From Caulobacter sp. (lineage in GTDB: Bacteria > Pseudomonadota > Alphaproteobacteria > Caulobacterales > Caulobacteraceae): a stretch of DNA of 35,249 nt. A program made the position numbers and the translations under genes. Below are positions 31,032 through 35,249 of the stretch, in pieces. The stretch lies in the NCBI RefSeq assembly GCF_017744445.1, contig NZ_JAGIBH010000023.1, positions 1 through 35,249 of the forward strand, written 5' to 3'. The notes beneath the pieces were generated by a model, which worked only from the letters and a program-made list of their open reading frames with translations, did not search any database and was not told where the DNA came from. Position 1 is the first letter of the stretch. Each line of letters opens with the position of its first letter.

Positions 31032-31454
31032 GTGGCGAAGGGGCCCAACGCCTTCCGCACGATTTCCGAAGCAGCCGACGAGCTGGGCGTGCCGCAGCAC
31101 GTCCTGCGTTTCTGGGAAACCAAGTTCTCCTTCATCCGCCCGATGAAACGGGCGGGCGGGCGGCGATTCTATCGCCCACAGGACGTGGCCGTGCTGAACG
31201 GCGTCCGCACCCTGCTGCACAGCGAAGGCCTGACCATCAAGGGCGTGCAGAAACTGCATCGCGACCAGGGCCTGGCGCAGGTGATCGCCGCCGGCATCGG
31301 CTCGAACGGCTCGGCCAGCCTGGATCCCGACTTTGATTATGACGCCCCGGCCCCGCAGCGGCTGGATGGTGAGGCGCGCAATCGCCTGGCCTTCGCGCTG
31401 GACGATCTGACGGCCATCAAGTCCCGTCTCGACGGCCTTTTGAGCCGCCCCTAA
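31032..31454 (+). CDS. MerR family transcriptional regulator
   Basis: The 140-residue protein starts at GTG (31032), 12 bases after ihfA. Its N-terminal winged helix is TISEAADELGVPQHVLRFWETKF (10-32) with the wing RAGGRRFYRPQDV (41-53), the MerR_1 pattern. The C-terminal half (about 80-140) is short and has no conserved metal-binding cysteines, so it is not a metal sensor of the CueR/ZntR type. A MerR gene directly after ihfA is common in alphaproteobacteria, usually without a known ligand. It ends 61 bases upstream of tRNA-Pro. Confidence 0.88.
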   Translation: MAKGPNAFRTISEAADELGVPQHVLRFWETKFSFIRPMKRAGGRRFYRPQDVAVLNGVRTLLHSEGLTIKGVQKLHRDQGLAQVIAAGIGSNGSASLDPDFDYDAPAPQRLDGEARNRLAFALDDLTAIKSRLDGLLSRP

Positions 31455-31515
31455 TTTCGTCCGAAATCGCTGTTGCCCAACCGGAGAGCGGCGCCTATAA
31501 GAGCGCCTCTTCCGT

Positions 31516-31592
<77 letters not shown>

Positions 31593-31620
31593 TTTCCTTC
31601 GGGAAGTAACGGAAGACGAG

Positions 31621-31646
31621 AGGCCGCCCTTCGGGGCGGCCTTTTT
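31621..31646 (+). terminator. Intrinsic terminator downstream of tRNA-Pro
   Basis: A perfect 9-bp stem, AGGCCGCCC / GGGCGGCCT, is closed by a TTCG tetraloop and followed by five T (31642-31646). Confidence 0.92.
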
Positions 31647-31657
31647 CATTTCCAGGT

Positions 31658-31909
31658 CTAGCGCTGGCCCACGTCCAGCGGCTTGTCGGCCTTGCCCATC
31701 CACGAGATCAGCGGGATCACCGGCAGGATCCAGCCCATGCCCAGCGCCACGAAATAGATCAGGTGCACGAAGCGGTTCGACGGCAGTCGGTCGTACAGGC
31801 TGGTAAAGGCCCAGATCCAGGCGAACAGGACCGCCATCACGGCGATCGAGCCCAGGAACTTGCGCAGGCGCGCGGGAATCATGCGGGCAGGACTCTGGGG
31901 GGCGCTCAC
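31658..31909 (-). CDS. DUF2842 membrane protein
   Basis: The 83-residue protein has two predicted helices (about 20-38 and 49-70). The DUF2842 pattern is R-KF(L/I)G ... WAFTSLYDRLP-N-FVHLIYFVALGMGWILPVIPLI-WM. The family is small and almost confined to alphaproteobacteria; the function is unknown. The GTG start at 31909-31907 overlaps the stop of the upstream gene (GTGA), so it is translated together with the GlsB-like gene. The 3' end faces the tRNA-Pro terminator. Confidence 0.85.
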   Translation of the reverse strand: MSAPQSPARMIPARLRKFLGSIAVMAVLFAWIWAFTSLYDRLPSNRFVHLIYFVALGMGWILPVIPLISWMGKADKPLDVGQR

Positions 31910-32157
31910 GCGGTTCTCCGGAAGAGGCCGAGCACGGCCAGGAACAGGATCGCGCCGACGCTGGAGACCAGCAGCTCGCCAGCGAAGCCGGCCAGGTGCA
32001 GGTCGATGCGCGAGGCGATGAACGCTCCGATGAACGAGCCGATCACGCCGATCAAGAGCTTGATGAACAGCGAGTGCCGGCGGGCCAGCACGATGTCGGC
32101 GATCCAGCCGGCCAGGATGCCGATCACCGCCGCCGCGAATACGCCCATGCCGCTCAT
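31906..32157 (-). CDS. GlsB/YeaQ/YmgE family stress-response membrane protein
   Basis: The 83-residue protein has three helices and the family pattern MGVFAAAVIGILAGWIADIVL and KLLIGVIGSFIGAFIAS, ending in VGAILFLAVLGLFRR. These small transglycosylase-associated proteins are common and often stress-induced; the molecular function is unknown. The ATG at 32157 is chosen (GGAG about 8 bases upstream); a longer frame is open but includes the inverted repeat GCGAGA ... TCTCGC (32176-32194). It is the first gene of a two-gene unit with DUF2842 and is divergent from ctaA. Confidence 0.85.
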   Translation of the reverse strand: MSGMGVFAAAVIGILAGWIADIVLARRHSLFIKLLIGVIGSFIGAFIASRIDLHLAGFAGELLVSSVGAILFLAVLGLFRRTA

Positions 32158-32175
32158 TGTCTTCTCCGCCCCCAC

Positions 32176-32194
32176 GCGAGACCTCGTTTCTCGC
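32176..32194. promoter_or_regulatory. Inverted repeat upstream of the GlsB-like gene
   Basis: GCGAGA (32176-32181) and TCTCGC (32189-32194) are perfect with a 7-base spacer, 19 bases upstream of the GlsB start and 112 bases upstream of ctaA. The 148-base divergent gap otherwise shows no gene. It is a candidate operator or 5' hairpin. Confidence 0.35.
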
Positions 32195-32305
32195 ACGAAG
32201 TCACGGCGCCGTCATGCTGAGCCACAGAAACATTGATGCGGGCAAGCGGGGGGCGTAGGGAGGTTGCGCCGCATTTCGGCCCACTAGTGACGCTTTTCAG
32301 GCCCT

Positions 32306-33337
32306 ATGACGTCTTTCCTGCGTTCCGACCGTTCGCGCCCCGTCGCGATCTGGCTCTTCATCGTCGCCGCCATGGTCTTCGCCATGGTCGTCGTTGGCGG
32401 CGCGACCCGCCTGACGGACTCCGGTCTCTCGATCACCCAATGGAAGCCGATCATGGGCGCGCTGCCGCCCATGTCCGAGCAGGCCTGGCGCGAGAGTTTC
32501 GAGCTCTACAAGAAGATCCCCCAGTTCCAGCTGGTGAACCCCGACATGACCCTGGAAGGGTACAAGGGCATCTTCTGGTGGGAATGGGCGCACCGCCTGC
32601 TGGGCCGCACGGTCGGCGTGGTGTTCGCGATCCCGTTCGCCGTCTTCCTGATCCGCCGCGACATCCCGCGCCGCCTGATCGCGCGTTGCGCGGTCATGCT
32701 GGGCCTGGGCGGCCTGCAAGGGCTGGTCGGCTGGTGGATGGTCTCCAGCGGCCTGTCCGAGCGCGTCTCGGTCGCGCCCGAGCGGCTGATGATCCACCTG
32801 GGCCTGGCGCTGGCCCTGTTCGTCGTCCTGATCTGGACGGCGCTGGACGCCTGGAGCGGCTCGCCGCGGGTCGAGGAACGCTCGGCCTGGCGCGGCTGGG
32901 CCCTGGCCTTCCTGGGGGCTGTGTTCTTCCAGAGCCTGCTGGGCGCGCTGGTGGCCGGCAATGACGCGGGCCTCGTCTACAACGACTGGCCGCTGATGAA
33001 CGGGGCCTTCTTCCCGGCCGAGTATGTCGGGAAGGGCTTCTGGGGCACGCTGGCTCATAGCCAAGGCGCGGTGCAGCTGCATCACCGCCTGGTCGCCTAC
33101 GCCCTGTTCGCGGCGGGCATCGCCATCGGCGTGCTGGTCCGCCGCGACCGTCCGCTGGCGGCGGGCAGCAAGGCCGCGGGTCTGGCTGTGGCGATCGTCG
33201 TCACCCTGCAGGCGGGCTTAGGGATCTGGACCCTGATGGCCTCGGTGCCGATCGCCCTGGGCGTGCTGCACCAGGCCGGCGCGGCGCTGCTGCTGGCCAC
33301 GGCCACGGCCTTCGCCTGGCGGGTGCGCAGGCCTTAG
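32306..33337 (+). CDS. ctaA: Heme A synthase (COX15/CtaA)
   Basis: The 343-residue membrane protein has about eight helices. It oxidises the heme O methyl group to give heme A for cytochrome aa3 oxidases. The four heme-ligand histidines are present: His96 (EWAHRLLGR), His164 (MIHLGLAL), His259/260 (QLHHRLVAY) and His322 (VLHQAGAA). The loop motif YNDWPLMNG (225-233) is typical of the mitochondrial/alphaproteobacterial type lacking the Bacillus cysteine pair. Other heme genes (hemA, hemB) are in the window, but this one has its own promoter region, divergent from the GlsB-like gene. Confidence 0.95.
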   Translation: MTSFLRSDRSRPVAIWLFIVAAMVFAMVVVGGATRLTDSGLSITQWKPIMGALPPMSEQAWRESFELYKKIPQFQLVNPDMTLEGYKGIFWWEWAHRLLGRTVGVVFAIPFAVFLIRRDIPRRLIARCAVMLGLGGLQGLVGWWMVSSGLSERVSVAPERLMIHLGLALALFVVLIWTALDAWSGSPRVEERSAWRGWALAFLGAVFFQSLLGALVAGNDAGLVYNDWPLMNGAFFPAEYVGKGFWGTLAHSQGAVQLHHRLVAYALFAAGIAIGVLVRRDRPLAAGSKAAGLAVAIVVTLQAGLGIWTLMASVPIALGVLHQAGAALLLATATAFAWRVRRP

Positions 33338-33422
33338 GGTTTTCCGGGGCGTGCAACAAAGCCCCGGAACAACTGTCACACGCCGGGCGCAAACGAAGGC
33401 CGATTCCTCATGGAGCTTGGCC

Positions 33423-34922
33423 TTGATCCGCTCGCTTGTTCTCGCCCTGGTCGCGACCGCCGCCGTTCCCGCCATCGCCCTGGCTCAGGCGCCGGCCTCC
33501 GCCAGCGCCAACGACCCGTACTACAAGGCCGGCGAGGCCGCTCTGGCCAAGCAGCTGGCCGTGGTCCCCAACACGGGCAAGGCCAAGAACGTCATCCTGT
33601 TCCTGGGCGACGGCATGGGCATTTCGACGGTCACGGCCGGCCGCATATATGACGGCCAGCTGAAGGGCGTGGACGGCGAATCCAATTCGCTGGCCTTCGA
33701 GAAGCTCTCGTACTCGGCGCTCTCCAAGACCTACAGCCACGACACCCAGGTCACCGACAGCGCGGCCGGCATCACGGCGATCATGAGCGGCGTGAAGACC
33801 CGCAACAAGATCATCGGCCTGACCGGCGCGGCGCTGGGCGAGAAGTGCGAAACCGAAAAGGGCAATAGCGTCGCGTCAGTCGCCGAGCTGGCCAAGGCCA
33901 ACGGCCGCGCCGCCGGCGTCGTCACCACCACCCGCGTCACCCACGCCACCCCGGCCGGCGCCTATGCCCACACCGCCTATCGCGACTGGGAAGGCGACGC
34001 CGACATGCCGGCCGAGGCTCTGGCTGCCGGCTGCAAGGACATCGCCCGCCAGCTGATCGAAGCCCCGGACGCCCTGCGCCTGGACGTCGTCATGGGCGGC
34101 GGTCGCTCGCGCTTCCTGCCGGACGGCAAGGACGTGGGCAAACGCGCCGACGGCCGCGACCTGACGGCCGAGTGGCTGAAGGCCGAGGGCGCGGGCTCGT
34201 CCTACGTCACTACGGCGGATCAGCTGAAGGCGATCCCGGCCGATACCAAGCACGTGCTGGGCCTCTTCGCCGGCGAGCACCTGCCGTACGAGGTGGAGCG
34301 TCCGGTGCTGGGGCAGGGCGTCCCGACCCTGTCGGAAATGGCCCTGTCGGCCATCGACGTGCTGTCCAAGAACCCGAACGGCTACTTCCTGCTGGTCGAG
34401 GGCGGCAAGATCGACATGGGCAGCCACCTGGGCAACGCCAAGCGCACCCTGACCGAGACCGTCGCGTTCTCGCAGGCGATCGACGCCGTGCTGGCCAAGG
34501 TCGACCTGAAGGACACCCTGGTCGTCGTCACCGCCGACCACAGCCACGGCCTGGTGATCTCGGGCTATGCCGCCCGCAACGCGCCGATCCTGGGCCTGGC
34601 CGGCAACGAGGGCGAACCGGTTCTGGCCGGCGACGGCAAGGCCTACACCACCTTGATGTTCGCCACCGGTCCCGGCGGTCCGGAAGGCAATGACACCCGC
34701 AAGGATCCGGCCAAGGAAGACACCGACGACATCGACTACCACCAGCAGGCCACGGTGAACCTGGCCAGCGCCGCCCACGCCGGCGAGGATGTGGGCGTCT
34801 TCGCCGACGGCCCTCAGGCCTTCCTGCTGCGCGGCGTGGTCGAGGAGAGCTACATCTTCCAGGTCATGCGGCACGCGTTCGGGTTTGATGCGAAGGCGGA
34901 CGCTGTGAAGCAGTCGCGCTGA
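33423..34922 (+). CDS. Exported alkaline phosphatase (PhoA family)
   Basis: The 499-residue periplasmic enzyme starts at TTG (33423), with GGAG (33412-33415) 7 bases upstream and a signal peptide MIRSLVLALVATAAVPAIALAQ (about 1-22). It shows the metal-binding LFLGDGMGISTV with Asp63, the nucleophile Ser113 in TDSAAGITAIMSG, the VEGGKIDMGSH segment and TADHSHG. These define the metal-dependent phosphomonoesterase fold. A longer frame exists but would place the signal peptide internally. The downstream inverted-repeat element (34957) probably ends the transcript. No PhoB box was identified upstream. Confidence 0.92.
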   Translation: MIRSLVLALVATAAVPAIALAQAPASASANDPYYKAGEAALAKQLAVVPNTGKAKNVILFLGDGMGISTVTAGRIYDGQLKGVDGESNSLAFEKLSYSALSKTYSHDTQVTDSAAGITAIMSGVKTRNKIIGLTGAALGEKCETEKGNSVASVAELAKANGRAAGVVTTTRVTHATPAGAYAHTAYRDWEGDADMPAEALAAGCKDIARQLIEAPDALRLDVVMGGGRSRFLPDGKDVGKRADGRDLTAEWLKAEGAGSSYVTTADQLKAIPADTKHVLGLFAGEHLPYEVERPVLGQGVPTLSEMALSAIDVLSKNPNGYFLLVEGGKIDMGSHLGNAKRTLTETVAFSQAIDAVLAKVDLKDTLVVVTADHSHGLVISGYAARNAPILGLAGNEGEPVLAGDGKAYTTLMFATGPGGPEGNDTRKDPAKEDTDDIDYHQQATVNLASAAHAGEDVGVFADGPQAFLLRGVVEESYIFQVMRHAFGFDAKADAVKQSR

Positions 34923-34956
34923 CTCGGCTGGGGGGCTGGCCAGCTTCACCCCAAAC

Positions 34957-35085
34957 CCGTCTCCCCGGCGAAAGCCGGGGCCCAGATACAGCCTGAGCAT
35001 CTGGGGCGTTCGCGATCAACGCCTGGTCAGGGACTGAAGCGCTCGTGGGTTCGATCTGGGCCCCCGGCTTTCGCCGGGGAGACGG
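34957..35085. repeat. Paired inverted intergenic repeat, copy D
   Basis: Arms 34957-34987 and 35054-35085 are complementary over 31 bases with a single one-base insertion. Each arm contains CCCCGGC-GAAA-GCCGGGG, as in copy A, with CCGTCTC outside and CCCAGAT inside. It lies 34 bases after the alkaline phosphatase stop and could serve as its 3' structure. Confidence 0.8.
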
Positions 35086-35249
35086 ACGTAGGGGGATTGA
35101 GCGCGCTGTATCCTCGGCGTTCGCGAAATCGAACCCAGCAAAATCAACGCCTTGTCGATTTTACGCGCCTTCGAATGATCCGCACTCAGAACCGCCGCAC
35201 AATCATAGCCATCCCTGTCGCGGGGGAGGGCGTTTGGATCCGGCCCAAA
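35086..35249. other. Unassigned end of window
   Basis: No recognisable gene is seen here. A minus-strand frame is open to the window edge, but its codon third positions are not G/C biased like the real genes. The segment ATCAACGCC (35140-35148) repeats a sequence inside repeat copy D (35015-35023). Confidence 0.3.

Overview
This window looks like an ordinary core-chromosome segment of a Caulobacter-type alphaproteobacterium. It is GC-rich by eye with strong G/C in third codon positions. It carries a C4-type 5-aminolevulinate synthase, a Mg-type HemB, a MucR/Ros regulator, a CBP3-type cytochrome bc1 chaperone, a proton-pumping pyrophosphatase, a DUF2842 gene and an alphaproteobacterial-style CtaA. 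The species cannot be fixed from the sequence alone. I see no insertion sequence, prophage, integrase or CRISPR array.

Layout. 1-579 (minus): glnK followed by the start of amtB. 911-2294 (plus): a DUF486 membrane protein and an exported fasciclin protein. 2380-5280 (plus): glyQ-glyS. 5429-6271 (minus) faces a TetR gene (plus), which is followed by an exported S33 peptidase; that gene collides tail-to-tail with a NUDIX gene. 8525-11496 (minus): hemB, an AraC regulator and a serine hydrolase, closely packed, with a DUF2147 gene (11558-12016) upstream. 12254-16963 (plus): a valine-catabolism cluster (isobutyryl-CoA dehydrogenase, histidine phosphatase, 3-hydroxyisobutyryl-CoA hydrolase, lipoprotein methyltransferase-like protein, 3-hydroxyisobutyrate dehydrogenase). 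17141-18367: hemA, convergent with mucR (minus). 19075-22860 (plus): glyA, nrdR, a divergent second-type ribH, nusB and thiL. 22915-25812: a small exported FliL-like protein and hppA. 25905-27205 (minus): a CheY-like response regulator and bamE. 27326-31454 (plus): the bc1 chaperone, DUF177, plsX, fabH, ihfA and a MerR gene, then tRNA-Pro(GGG). 31658-32157 (minus): two small membrane-protein genes. 32306-34922 (plus): ctaA and an alkaline phosphatase.

The genes serve nitrogen sensing, translation, heme and heme A synthesis, branched-chain amino-acid breakdown, one-carbon and nucleotide metabolism, and fatty-acid/phospholipid initiation. Three steps of valine degradation (acyl-CoA oxidation, CoA release, alcohol oxidation) lie together, and the first three genes of that run overlap by 4 bases at each junction.

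The most interesting signals are small. They are a family of paired inverted intergenic repeats (5295, 8411, 15911, 34957), several clean palindromes placed like operators (6337, 12119, 26479, 28404, 32176), a ribH paralogue with altered active-site residues, a MucR with a substituted zinc ligand, a methyltransferase-fold lipoprotein, and a hairpin-plus-T-run that ends only 18 bases before glyQ. I found no convincing new multi-gene system.
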